NCBI GenBank assembly: GCA_029207755.1
Contig: JARCOQ010000003.1
Span: 94,442,646-94,506,645 of the forward strand
Source: Chamaea fasciata
Lineage: Eukaryota; Chordata; Aves; Passeriformes; Sylviidae
DNA: 64,000 nt
Reading direction: 5' to 3'
A program made the position numbers and the translations under genes. Below, in pieces: positions 51,600 through 62,164 of this stretch. Each line of letters starts with the position of its first letter. Position 1 is the first letter of the stretch. The notes beneath the pieces are model-generated. The model was not told where the DNA came from, ran no database searches, and worked only from the letters and a program-made list of their open reading frames with translations.

Positions 51600-51960
51600 C
51601 TGATGGATTTGGAATGCCGTGACCAGTGAATGCTCAGCTGGGAGTAAGCTTCATTTGCACTCCTGCTTATTGTTGAAAGGAGAAGATATTGAGCATATGT
51701 GAGTCAGCAACACAATCCCCATGGGGGAGTATCGCACCAAAATTGATTAACTGCTTAATTTGTAAGCTGATGAGGCAAGTGCGTCAGCCCCTAATTTACA
51801 TTCTGACTAACAGTAATAATTTGCTGGCTGAACATTTGGTGAAATTATCTGAGCAAGGTGCATTAAAGAATAAATAAAGCCTTTTTATTTAAAAGCTATA
51901 ACTAATTCTGATACAATCAAAAATATGCTGAATATGAACAGATGAAATAAAGCCTAGCAG
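51600..51960. other. Candidate conserved non-coding element
   Basis: About 360 bases with a texture unlike the surrounding intron: no simple repeats, balanced composition and several homeobox-type TAAT/ATTA cores ('ttgattaactgcttaattt' near 51742). It ends in an AT-rich 'aaagcctttttatttaaaag' stretch. This appearance is typical of vertebrate enhancers, but conservation cannot be judged from one sequence. Confidence 0.3.
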
Positions 51961-54632
51961 CATTACAAGAACCCAAACATCAAAAGTACAGTTTCAAAGA
52001 ATGGATGACAAAGGGGAGACAAAGACTCACATGCAGATTTCACACATATGTTGCCCATGTATGTTTGAGCTTTGAAGTATTTGGTGAAAAGTGGTTTTGT
52101 GGATTTTATTTGCCACAAAAAGAAGAAAAAACAACAACAAATACCTCTATGAGCCCCATACAGTAATTCAGTCTTTGCTTTCACTCCACTAAAAAGTTCA
52201 GAAACAGCACAAGAATACATGAAAGTGTAGTTGATTTGCAAATACTCATGGTTACATCAGGAACATCAATGCTAAAAGGCTTAATGAGAACATTCAAAAT
52301 TATGAACATTCACAAACATGAAAACTTGCATAGTCAAGAAAAGTTAAAGAGCAACATTCTAATGGGAAGGAGAAACTTGAAAAACAAGACTGTGCAGCAC
52401 TGGAAAAGGGCCTAAAGAAATTTTAACCTGGCACTACAATTAAGGAGATTAATGCAATTTTGGTTTCACAAATGTGTAACAACATGATACTGTGCTAACC
52501 AGCTCCAGCCTTGGGATTCACCCGGTACTTGGAATTCCTCAAACAGCATGCCAGATGTTCATCGTAAGCATTTTGCCCAGCCCAAGAAAAAGTGATGCAA
52601 TACAGAGACGTGAATGACGAGTAGCAGCCTATGCTAAACATGTCTCTGTGAGTCTCCCTCCATTTATGATTTCCAACACTTGAAGCTAATGATTGAAAGT
52701 AAAGAATCCAGAATTAATCAAATGTCAAGAAAAGATCTGTGGAGTTCAAGGAAATAGTGGAATAAGTTGAAAAGGAACCAACAGGAAAAGGATGTTAAAA
52801 AAATAAAGGCAATAACAACCCTCTTGAGTTGAAATCCAGCAGACTACTACTGTCAGAGCCTGAGCTCCTTACCCTGATTTGGAACCAACAGCAACAAGCA
52901 AATACTGTTCCCTCCATTTTCCAAGGACCACGAACAAGGAGAGGCTCAAAATGTACACTTTGAACATCCTGCTTATGGCACAGGCAAGGGGTTTATGAAA
53001 GCAGTAGCAGGGAAAGAGAAAGCATTACTGACAGTCTGGTTAGCCAATGGGCAAGGCTGCTCAATTCCGACATAGGCACCCTGAGACCAGCAAGAGAGAC
53101 AGGAGACAACAGATAATACAGTATAAGGCAATGGAAGCAGAGCTGAAAAGAAGAAGACAGGGCCTCTGATAGTGAAGTTTTGTACTATGCTCATGTATTT
53201 CTACCATGATCTTTATCACTTGCATTCCTGAAGTTTTACCAGCTTCCATGTTTCACTGCTCATCATCAACACTGGTGTGAGAAAATCAGTGATCTGCCAG
53301 TGACAGTACAAGTTATGGCAGGGTACAAGTACTACAGCAAGTACTACATGGCCTTGCAGAGTGTCAGCTGAGCTGCACTGAAGACTCTAATGTGTGCTTT
53401 CACAACCCTAATGGTTTTCATACTTTGAATTAATGTAACTACACTTTCCTCCTTCCCCGCCCTGGATTACAAATTGTTTACTGGATGGCACTGCATTAAG
53501 CTGGTGCTGGTAGTGGTGAGAGAGGCAGAATAGACCAGAAAGGTCGGCAGAACCTGCAGCTGAACAGTATACAGAAATCAAGGAGTTGGAAGTATTTTAA
53601 GGTTTACCTAAGACAGCTGGAAATATATTCTGTCCAAACAATCCAGTGAGAGGAAGTAAAAAAGTGCTTAAAAATAAGGCTGAAAAAGAAAAAAAAACCC
53701 CACTCTTATCCATGTTAAAACCAGCCTGTTTTTCCTTGTTTTACCTGCAATAACTTGCTAAAGGTAGCTGTTGATGACAGCCTGTGCCCCGGAAAAGCCT
53801 CATGAGCACACTGAGGTTACAACTAAATTCAGTCTTCAAGAACGCAAATATGCAAAAGGAATGACACACAACGGAAGATGGCAACTTCTCTAAAAGGAAA
53901 ACAGCCCAACAATTCTATATTTCAAAGAGGAGAATCCCACAGACATTGCTATCAATGTAGAAAGCTGAGATATTGACAGTATTTTGAAGAACTTTTTAAT
54001 GGAGAACATTATGGTAAGAAATTATATTAGAATTTTTGAAGCTTATAATTCCACAATTACATATTTTTATGCATTTAAATCACAGCAATTTGTATGGAGG
54101 GAGGAAAAACAAATGCCATTAAGATTAATTCTTCTGAAAACCTTTATGCAAACTTGCATTACATCTGTATGGTTACTGCAAGACAGGTAAAAAGTCAGAC
54201 AATGAGAAGTAACACAGGTATTTGGACTTTGGCATGCAAATACACAGTATGAAATCAACCAAAAAATACAAAAAATCACAAGTCTTTACCAAAAAAAGAA
54301 CCATTTCAAACACAGAAGGCCTTTCATTGATAGAAATTAAGTAATGGAGATAGATGAGCAGATTTCTTCCTTTGTTCTCATTTCTAAAAGTCTGTAGGTT
54401 TGAGTTTTGGGGGTTTTGTGTGTGTGTGTTTATAGGTTTTTAAAAAATATATTACTATGAATTATGGAATTAAAATACTTCTAAAGACAACTCAAAGGAA
54501 GCCAGAATTATCAGAGGCATGTAAATGTGGTAACTCTAAACCTGGAGAGGCAAGCTGCCTCACCCCAACCTGCACGTGCACTATGTCTACCATTAGCTGA
54601 TACTCTAAGATGAGCAACTCTTCACAGCCTTT

Positions 54633-55497
54633 ATTAGAGAATCATTGAATGGTTTCTGTTGGAAGAGACCTGAAAGATCATCCAGTTCCAGCCCCCTGTA
54701 ATTGGCCAAGGACACCTTCTCCTTGACCAGACTGCTCAAAGTCCTACCCAATGTGGCCATGAACACTTCCACAGATGAGGCATCCACAGCTCCTCCGGGC
54801 AACCTGTTCCAGTGCCTCACCACCCTCACAGTAAAGAATATATTCCTAACATCTAATTTAAATCTCCCCTCTTTTAGTTTAAAAGTTATACCTCTTGTTC
54901 TATCACTATCTGTCTGTGTAAAAAGTCACCTTTAGGCATCACCTCTCTCCCTGAAGGTGTCTCTTCTCCACGCTGAACAAACCCAGCTTTCTCAGCCTGT
55001 CTCCCTAGGAGAGGTGCTTCATCCCTTTGAACATCTCTGTTACCCTCCTCTGAATTTGCTCCAACAGATCCACATTTGTCTTGTGCTAAGAACTCCAGAG
55101 CTGCATGCAGCACTCCAGGTGGGGTCTCATGAGAGGGGGGCAGAATCCCACCCCTTGCCCTGCTGCCCATGCTACTTTGGAGGCAGCCCAGGGTGCAGCT
55201 GGGTTTTCTGGGCTGCAGGAGCACACTGCCAACTCATGTCCAGCTTTTGTCTGCCAGAACCTCCAAGTCCTTCTCAGCAGTGCTGCTCTCAATGAGTTCC
55301 TCTCCCAGCCTGTACCTGTATCTGGGATTGCCTTGACCCAGGTGCAGCACCCTGTACTCAGACTTGTTGAACTTCATGAGGTTCTCATGGTACCACTTCT
55401 CAAGCTTGTCCAGATCCCTCCAGATGGCATCCTATCTTTCTGTTGTATCAATGGCACTGCTCAGCTTCACGTCATCAGCAAACTTGCTGAGGATAAG
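54633..55497 (-). mobile_element. CR1 LINE 3' part
   Basis: Well preserved CR1 in minus orientation. Its 3' end is at about 54633 (plus-strand 'ttagagaatcattgaatgg'). The body includes 'ctccgggcaacctgttccag' (54795-54814), 'gtgcctcaccaccctcacag' (54814-54833), 'ctccaggtggggtctca' (55112-55128) and 'caggtgcagcaccctgta' (55340-55357). Open frames on both strands here are remnants, not host genes. Confidence 0.88.
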
Positions 55498-57892
55498 CAC
55501 TGAATGTAGGTTTAAGGCTTTCTGCTGTGACGTTTTTAAAGGAGTAAGTAAACTTCATGGTCAAGTGTTTAGGCTGTTGTCCGCTAAGCAAAGGTATTTT
55601 TTAAACTCAGGCTTACAGAGATAGAAACTGAAATGTTAGCTGATGACCTTCTGGAAAGCAAAGCAAAATTTATTTGAAATGACAAAAATTATATAAAATA
55701 GCACATCCAAAATAAGCTTAGGTTTTGCACAGGCTATCTGATATAAATCAAATGGTATGAAATGTGACAAAAGTAATAATGCTTGTGAGCTGTATCAGAG
55801 TTACTATTGTCATGTATAGTGTCCAAAAGCATAAAAGATTTTTGGTCAGCTCTAGTGTTTACAAGCTGCCTTTTCAATCTTGGAACCAATTATGTGCATT
55901 TCTAGACCATGGGAGCTCAATATTTTTCCATGAAATATTCATTTTGTTAATGCTAAAATAATCCTACAGCATGTAAAAAACCCATGCCCCGTTTCATTGT
56001 GGCATTTTTATAGATTTTCTCCACAGAGATGAAAGAACTTAACTAATTCAAACACAAAGCTGATCACTTTGTAACTTTATGTGGTATCAGACCCATGTTG
56101 AATTAACTATTTCCTTGAGAAAAGTAAAGGAAAAAAAAGCCCTGTAACACAGAATCTCCTGCGTTATCAAAAGCATTTGACGAGCTGGGTTCCCAATAGT
56201 TTTTGTACTGAAGTCAGCATGGAGAAAATTCAAATTTCCTCTCCTCTTCTGATGAAAGCTGGAATACATGAGGGTAAAATGATAGTGACAAAGCTGAACA
56301 AGGTACTTTAAGGAAAAATGTGTTCCCCTTCTAGATGCGAGATGTTTCAACTGGGAGACGTTCCTTATTTCTAAGGAACTGTGGCATGTGAAGACAGTTG
56401 ATACCTGCCAGAGGCACAGAGGATTCGCTCCAAAAAGCACATTAGACATCTGTTCAGCTGCAAAGGATGCAAAGTAGTGGAATTCCTGTAGCTAAAAGTC
56501 TTCAAAAATTCTTACAACTTTTAGCACTTGCAAGAATACCAAAATCCCAAGTCCACAGTTCTACAACCAAGTTGTAGCCTTTGCATAGAAGAAAGGATAA
56601 ACACAAGTGGCATGAGGAAGAAATCACTCCGTTTGTGCAAAAAGAATCATAAAACATAATTTTCAAGAATATAAAGCCAGTGATGTGCTCTAAAACATAC
56701 ACAAAAGGCAGAGTTGTGCTGGGGGTTGTCTGAGACTCACATGTGAACTCCAGCAAGAATTTGTACTACAAGAATTGCAGGCTTTGGCTTGAAACATGCC
56801 ACCGCACCCATTCACCCTACACCCATGCCCCAGGATGCCGTCCACTGGAAACCCTTCTAGCAAGTCTTTCATATACACTTATTATAATATGTTGGATGCG
56901 TAAACAATTGGCACCAAAGGGGTCCTACCCAGTAACTAAGGTAGGTAGCATTACTGAAGCTAAGTCAGAGCTACAAGTACAGTTCTACCTGCCTTGTGTC
57001 AGCTAAATGCAGGAGTTGGTATGATATGTGAAATTTAGACAGTGGGGTAAGGGGCAAATCCCAAAGGAAATTCTATTTTTGACTTCTTAACTGTATTTTA
57101 ATAATGAAGAATAAACTTCAAGGCAACCCAAGCAGATGAACATTATTACTCTTTGCACATGAAAGCTTTAACTAAAACAAGGCTGTTTTTTTACAAAAAT
57201 CCTAAACAAACATCGTTTACCTTCTCACTAAGGCCAGAAGTACAGAGAGAATAAAAATGTAAGACAAAACCCGGATGTGCACTATACAACAGCTCTCTAT
57301 GCCACCATGAAAAAATATTAACTACCTAAACAAAATACTCTGCTTACTGCCCAATGAAAATTCTTAACACTTGTGTCAAGAAAACCGTCATCGTTATTCT
57401 GATTCTCTCATTTCTCCACTTCATAGATGTCCCAATTCACTATGTGCTTGAATGAAATCTAAGAAGTCACCAATTCCCACAATTCCTACAATTAATCACA
57501 CAAGAAACATTTCTTCGAGCTAAAAAGAATAAACATTTAAAAAGTGAAGGTGCTTGATATTTATTAATCAAGAATTAGAAGAGCCCTAGTTCCACCCAAG
57601 TTCTTAAATTACCTTATTCACAAGAGCATTTCTTCTCCACTAAGTCATACAGGTTATCCTTCACAACAGCCCTGCATTACAGGCTCTTTTATAACAACGC
57701 AATAACTGTTTCAAAAGCCCCCCAAATATGGAGAGCTTATTGCATCAGAAAGAGTAATTCTTAATGGTGAGAAACAGTGACACAATGCAAAAGACAACAG
57801 TGAATTTTGTCACAGTCCATTTCAAAGGTATGAAGTTGCCATTAGCTGAGGAATGCAAAAATTGTGTCTCTGTTCCACTGCTGAGGGCTGAA

Positions 57893-58085
57893 AATGACAG
57901 AATCATTTAGGCTGGAAAATATCTTTGAGATCATCAAGTCCAAACTTTGACCAAACACCACTTTGTCAACTAGACCACAGCCCAAAGTGTCATGCTGTTC
58001 CTTGAACAACTTCAGGGATGGTGACTCCACCACCACCTTGGACAGCCTGTTCCAATGCTTGACAATCCCTTCAATTAAAAATGCA
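57893..58085 (-). mobile_element. CR1 LINE 3' end
   Basis: Antisense on the plus strand: 'gacagaatcatttaggctgg' (57897-57916), 'gagatcatcaagtccaaac' (57928-57946), 'cttcagggatggtgactcca' (58011-58030) and 'ggacagcctgttccaatgct' (58039-58058). About 190 bases, 5' truncated. Confidence 0.85.
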
Positions 58086-58979
58086 GGATAACACTTAAGG
58101 ATCCTCCCCATTCCCCTCCCAAAGACAGGGAAAACATGAAAGACTGTCTCAAAATTACAGCTAGGCATGTGCCTACATGTGACACACAGCAACAAACACC
58201 GGATTTTATAGGAGCTCCAGGATGGCCTTTCAAAGCTCTCGCTTCTATACAGAACCTCACCTTCCCCAGCCCACAAACACAGGAAGGGGGCTGTGGGGGG
58301 TGGGAATCTGCTTCCAGTGTCCACAACGCAAGGGACTTCATGTGACAGAAGGCAGGGCTGAAGACACTCTGCACTGCTCAGTTATATAATAGGGCAGAGC
58401 CACATGTGAGAACGCCACAACTGACTCAGCCCACCCTCCTTCGCCAAGGCCATGTCTGACAAGGGAGCAGAGCCCCAGCCCCTGCCTGGCTCCCCCACCT
58501 CACACCCCGACACCTGTGAGCTGGCCCAACAACAGCAGAGTGCTGCAGGCACCAGGGACGCAAACCACACTGCTGATCCCCAATCGCTTCCACCGCAAAG
58601 TCAAATAACGAGAAAATTTTAAAAAATGTGGTTGTAGAACTGTATTTACAAAAGAAGGACCGTATGCAGGATAGCATTTCGAGCTGCATAAAACCAAATG
58701 TGCAGCTTGTTCCTTTCCACGGTAAATGTTATGTAAGATCTTCAGCCTTCATTTGCAAGTCACAGATCTGGCAAAAAATTAAGAATCTAGCATTTTTTAT
58801 TTAACCTCCAGAGTGTTGCATTTTGACCAGAAGACCAGCCAAGCAAGTCTTTAAAAAGCAGCAAAAGGAATCCAGTCGTGGCCACACCCTACCGTGGTGG
58901 GGCTGTGTCTGCTGGTGTTACAAAACCCAGGCAGGTACACAGATACAGCGTACAAGATAGCCCAGCAGAAAAAAAATTA

Positions 58980-59100
58980 GAAAACCATACATACAAAAGT
59001 ACATATATCATAAAATATAAAAATATATGTGCATACATATATCTCTTACAATACATAGTAGGTATATACTACCTATCTATATTAGACATCGGTATAAAAT
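58980..59100. repeat. TA/CATA-rich low-complexity tract
   Basis: About 120 bases of TA-rich sequence with repeated 'catacatata'-like motifs. It ends about 140 bases before the CpG island begins and marks a sharp composition change. Confidence 0.8.
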
Positions 59101-59400
59101 GCAACTAAATGAAACAAACCAAAAAACAGACACTCGAGCTGCCCTGGAAAGCGAAGCGCCCGTGTGCTCAATTTCACCAGCAGCCTGGCGAAGCCAAAGC
59201 CGCATTCGACGCTTCTTAATTTTCTACGTGGAGGACGCAGCACATGGGGCGACCCCGGGTGCGAAGGGGCTGCGATGTGACGGCGCAGCCCCGCCCGCCC
59301 TGTCCGAGCGCGTTCGCTCCGCCCGCGGGGCTGCGGGGGCGGCTCCGTGCCCGCCGCGGCTGCCCGCCGAGGAGCCCACCTGTGCCCGCGGGATACTCAC

Positions 59401-59401
59401 T
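59401..59401 (-). CDS. SH3YL1: SH3YL1 exon 1, last base, first base of ATG
   Basis: On the minus strand the sequence reads GGCAGGA then the donor GTGAGT. Joined to exon 2 it gives GGCAGG-ATG-AACAAC, with A at position -3, a good initiation context. Only one coding base is in exon 1; the rest, upstream of 59401, is 5' UTR whose start I cannot fix. The exon lies in the CpG island, as expected. Confidence 0.82.
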
Positions 59402-59785
59402 CCTGCCCGGGCCGGGGCGCCCCCGCTCCCCCTCGCTTCCTCTCCTCCTGCCGCCGCTGCCGCCGCAGCCTCACTGGGCGGCGTCGGGGCGGCCCCGCCG
59501 AGCCGCGCACCTGCCGCAGGTGAGGCGGGCGGGGCCGGGGCGATTGCGAAGCGCCCGCTCGCCTCCCCGCCAGCGGCTCCTCGGCGGCACCGGCACTGCC
59601 CGGTGCCGTGCCGTCCCGTTTGTCCCGTTTGTCCCCTCCCTCCCCTCCCTTCCCGCTGTCCCGGGCCCGTTCCACACTTCGCTCCTTTTTACCCCCTCAA
59701 AACAGGCAAGTCCCACAGCCGCCTGTAACAGCCGGTGCCGTAAAGCGGGGCGCGGGCGGCGCGACAGCCGCGAGGCCCTCTGAGC

Positions 59786-59798
59786 GAAGATGGCGGCG
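59786..59798 (+). promoter_or_regulatory. YY1-type motif over the ACP1 start codon
   Basis: The sequence gaagatggcggcg contains the consensus AAGATGGCGGC exactly. In many CpG-island genes this YY1 site sits just after the transcription start and includes the initiator ATG, as here. Confidence 0.65.
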
Positions 59799-59832
59799 GG
59801 GGAGGCCAAGTCGGTGCTGTTCGTGTGCCTGG
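59790..59832 (+). CDS. ACP1: ACP1 exon 1 (low-molecular-weight phosphotyrosine phosphatase)
   Basis: Cytosolic low-molecular-weight protein tyrosine phosphatase, which removes phosphate from tyrosine residues through a cysteinyl-phosphate intermediate. The exon codes MAAGEAKSVLFVCL plus the first base of the next Gly codon, then a GTGAGC donor. Human begins MAEQATKSVLFVCLG and is spliced at the same point. Cys13 (counting Met) is the catalytic nucleophile that opens the C-x5-R loop; the Arg lies in exon 2. I looked for exon 2 (NICRSPIAEAV) up to 64000 and did not find it, so the gene continues beyond the window. It is divergent from SH3YL1, with 388 bases between the two start sites. Confidence 0.95.
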
Positions 59833-60099
59833 GTGAGCGGGGCTGGGGACGGCCGCTCCGGGCCGCTCCCGCTCTGCGCCCGCCGCCCCTCGGCCCGGGG
59901 CACCCGCGGAGTGGGGCGGGAGCGCGGTGAGGCCGGGGCCGGGACCGGGAGCGGGGGAAATGCGGCAGGCCCGCCGCGGTAGCGCAGGCTCCCGCCCGCG
60001 CACGGTTCCGCGGTTTGCCTTGCCGGGGAGGGCCGGGGTAGTGGCCGGGAGGGGAGGCAGAAGGCTGAACACGCCTGCGCCCTTTCGTGATAGGAACAA

Positions 60100-60305
60100 C
60101 GAGGAAGGGCTCACCGCTGAGGGTGGTAGAACACTGGAACAGGTTTCCTGAGGTGATCGTGGAGTCTTCCTCTCTAGAGACGTTCCAAAGCCGGCTGGAC
60201 GCGTTCTTGTGTAACCTGCTGTAGGTCACCTTGCCTCCACAGGGGGATTGCACTGGATAATGTCCAGAGGTCCCTTCCAACCCTAATAGTTCTGTGGTTC
60301 TGTGC
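60100..60305 (+). mobile_element. CR1 3' end beside the CpG island
   Basis: Well preserved: 'gtggtagaacactggaacag' (60123-60142), 'gctggacgcgttcttgtgta' (60193-60212), 'ccagaggtcccttccaaccc' (60263-60282) and 'agttctgtggttctgtg' (60287-60303), the terminal octamer-type repeat of CR1. It starts about 270 bases into ACP1 intron 1 and is less diverged than most copies in the window. Confidence 0.88.
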
Positions 60306-61475
60306 AATCAGTAGGAAATAGTGAAGGAAACAAAATGCAGTGTTAACAAATGCGAAGGTTGTGTGTGGGGAAGGGCAACACCTAAACAGGCATAAACCAG
60401 CTCTGAGCCAAGGCTGCTGCTTGGAGGCGGCACGGAGAGGTCGCTTTGAGCAGCTTTCTGAGATAGGTTTTGTAGCATTTGGCATCTGGAACAGCGGGAT
60501 GGGAAGGGGGTATGATGTTTGGAACAGCCCCTGACGTGGGAAAGGGAGAGAAAACCACAAGAACCACCGAAGTCAATGTATGAGCTGCTGTAAAAAGAGG
60601 GAAGGAAGGTAGAACTTTAAGTAAGAAAATGAACTTGGTAGAGGTTGATCTGTTATGATCTAGTCATAAAATTCTTGATCTGGTATGAAAATGAGTGAAA
60701 AGAATAAGACCTAGCCCTATAACCTTTCCTGTGTGCTATGAATCCTTGGCATTTTGCCAAATTTGTTGCAAAACCGTTAGTTAATGTTTAGGCTTTTCAG
60801 TATTTGCTTGTTGTTGTTGTAATAGGAGACATGCAGATTAATTGAATAGCAAAATAAGAGTTTCGTTTTGTGCAATATGTTCTGATGTTTACCTTAGAGT
60901 AAAATCAACTGCAAATAATAATCCAAGGAAAACATCCTTTAGTAAGGGATTATCAGTTGCTGTGTGTTTAGAAACTACTAGTCAATACAAATGTTTTTGT
61001 ATAAAAACATCTTAATATGAATCCTCCCTCCCAAACATGTTGTTCTAAAGACAGTGGTAATCACCATCCCTGTGTGCTGAAGGGTGAGTCAGTGGGGAAG
61101 AAGTGACCTGGCTGAACAGAGAATTCTGGCTGGAACTGAAGGAAGAGAGATGATGACCTTTGGTAGAAGGAGCAGGCAACTCAGGGGGACTAAAGGATGT
61201 CATGAGGTTACACAGTGAGAAAAATTAGACAGTCCAAAACACAGCTAGAACATAAAGAGTTTACTGCCATAATAAACAGAAGAAAATATTTCTATAAATC
61301 CATCAGCAGCAAAAAAAGGGTTAAGTAGAATCTTCATCTTTCTTGATGCAGGAGAAAACAGTGACAAAGGATGAGGAAAAGGCTGAGGTATTTAATGCCT
61401 TCTTTGCCTCAGTCGTGAGCACTAAGACCAGTTTGTGTACCAGCCCCCTGAGCTGGAAAACGGATGGGGAGTAGT

Positions 61476-62158
61476 GTCACAGAGTCATGGAATAAAATCA
61501 CAGGTTCACTAAGGTTGGAAAAGACTTCCAAGATCATCAAGTTCAGCCTTTGACCAAACACCAATCTGTCAACTAAACCATAGCGCTAAGTGCCACATCC
61601 AGTTAGTTTTTGAGCACTTCAGGGACAAGAACTCCCTCATCCCGCTGGGCAGCTCCTTTCTATTCGTAACCACCCTTTCAGTGAAAAATTTCCTCCTGCT
61701 CTCCAATTTGAACCTCCCCTGCTGCAGCTTGAGTCCGTTTCCTCTTCCTCTTTTATGAGTGGCCTGGGAAGAGACTGACTCCCACCCGTCCACTGTTTCC
61801 TTTCAGGTATTGTAGAGAGTGGTAAGGTATCCTTGAGCCTCCTTTCCTCCAGCTTAAACAATCCCACCTCCGTCAGCTGCTTCTCACAGGATTTGTGTTC
61901 CAGACCCTTCACCAGCCTTAGTGCCCTTCTCTGGACACACTCCAGCACTGCAAGGTTTTGTAGTGAGGGGCCAGAACTGAGCATAAGATTCAAGGTGTGG
62001 CCTCACCATTACTGAGTACAGGGGGACAATCACTGCCCTGGTCCTCTGGCCACACCATTGCTGTTACAGGCCTGCTTGGCCACATGGGCACACTGCTGTC
62101 AGCTGGATGTCAGCCAGCACCTCCAGGTCCTTTCCAGCCATGTTTCCTGCACCGAGGG
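61476..62158 (-). mobile_element. CR1 LINE 3' part
   Basis: Minus orientation. Plus-strand hallmarks are 'ttccaagatcatcaagttc' (61527-61545), 'gggcagctcctttctatt' (61648-61665), 'gcccttctctggacacac' (61922-61939) and 'aaggtgtggcctcaccatt' (61993-62011). The 5' end meets the next, oppositely oriented CR1 near 62158. Confidence 0.87.
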
Positions 62159-62164
62159 AGCTGC

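Larger units (their letters stand above)
46287..59400 (-). other. SH3YL1: SH3YL1 intron 1 (13 kb)
   Basis: First intron, with several CR1 pieces, simple repeats, a candidate alternative first exon at 47771-47843 and a block at about 51600-51960 that looks like a conserved non-coding element. Its GTGAGT donor lies inside the CpG island. No other gene was identified. Confidence 0.88.
11485..59401 (-). other. SH3YL1: SH3YL1 gene, minus strand, complete coding sequence
   Basis: SH3 and SYLF domain containing 1. In mammals the protein binds phosphoinositides through its SYLF domain and acts with partners of its SH3 domain at membrane ruffles (known of the family). Ten coding exons were joined by eye with GT-AG splice sites: 59401, 46286-46176, 45123-45010, 44491-44427, 41860-41748, 38590-38462, 37760-37598, 36937-36865, 36156-36100 and 12077-11878. 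Together they make 1026 nt, or 341 codons plus stop, with no frameshift or premature stop; human is 342 residues. Conserved stretches include NNPIPSNLKSEAKKAAKIL, GLFAGVSLEG and the SH3 core ALYSFEGQQPGDL. The order SH3YL1-ACP1, head to head, matches human 2p25.3. The transcript start is not fixed, so the 5' UTR above 59401 is not included. Confidence 0.96.
59240..60060. promoter_or_regulatory. CpG island, shared SH3YL1/ACP1 promoter
   Basis: A GC-rich, CpG-dense block of about 0.8 kb in an otherwise AT-rich window. It contains both first exons. The core between the SH3YL1 start (59401) and the ACP1 start (59790) has a GC box (59527-59535, gggcggggc), a tandem 'gtcccgttt' element (59613-59631) and a 'cccctcc' repeat (59633-59650). 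No TATA box is evident. The layout indicates a TATA-less bidirectional promoter of housekeeping type. Confidence 0.88.

Noticed and set aside
54605..55624. Open frames up to 132 codons
   Set aside because: All lie in or beside the CR1 copy at 54633-55497; not host genes.
56087..56449. 120-codon minus-strand open frame in SH3YL1 intron 1
   Set aside because: No family resemblance, no splice or promoter support; likely chance.
59027..60307. Long open frames (up to 278 codons) across the CpG island on both strands
   Set aside because: GC-rich DNA has few stop codons, so long frames arise on both strands. Their products are low-complexity Ala/Pro/Arg/Gly and conflict with the clear SH3YL1 and ACP1 exon 1 assignments.
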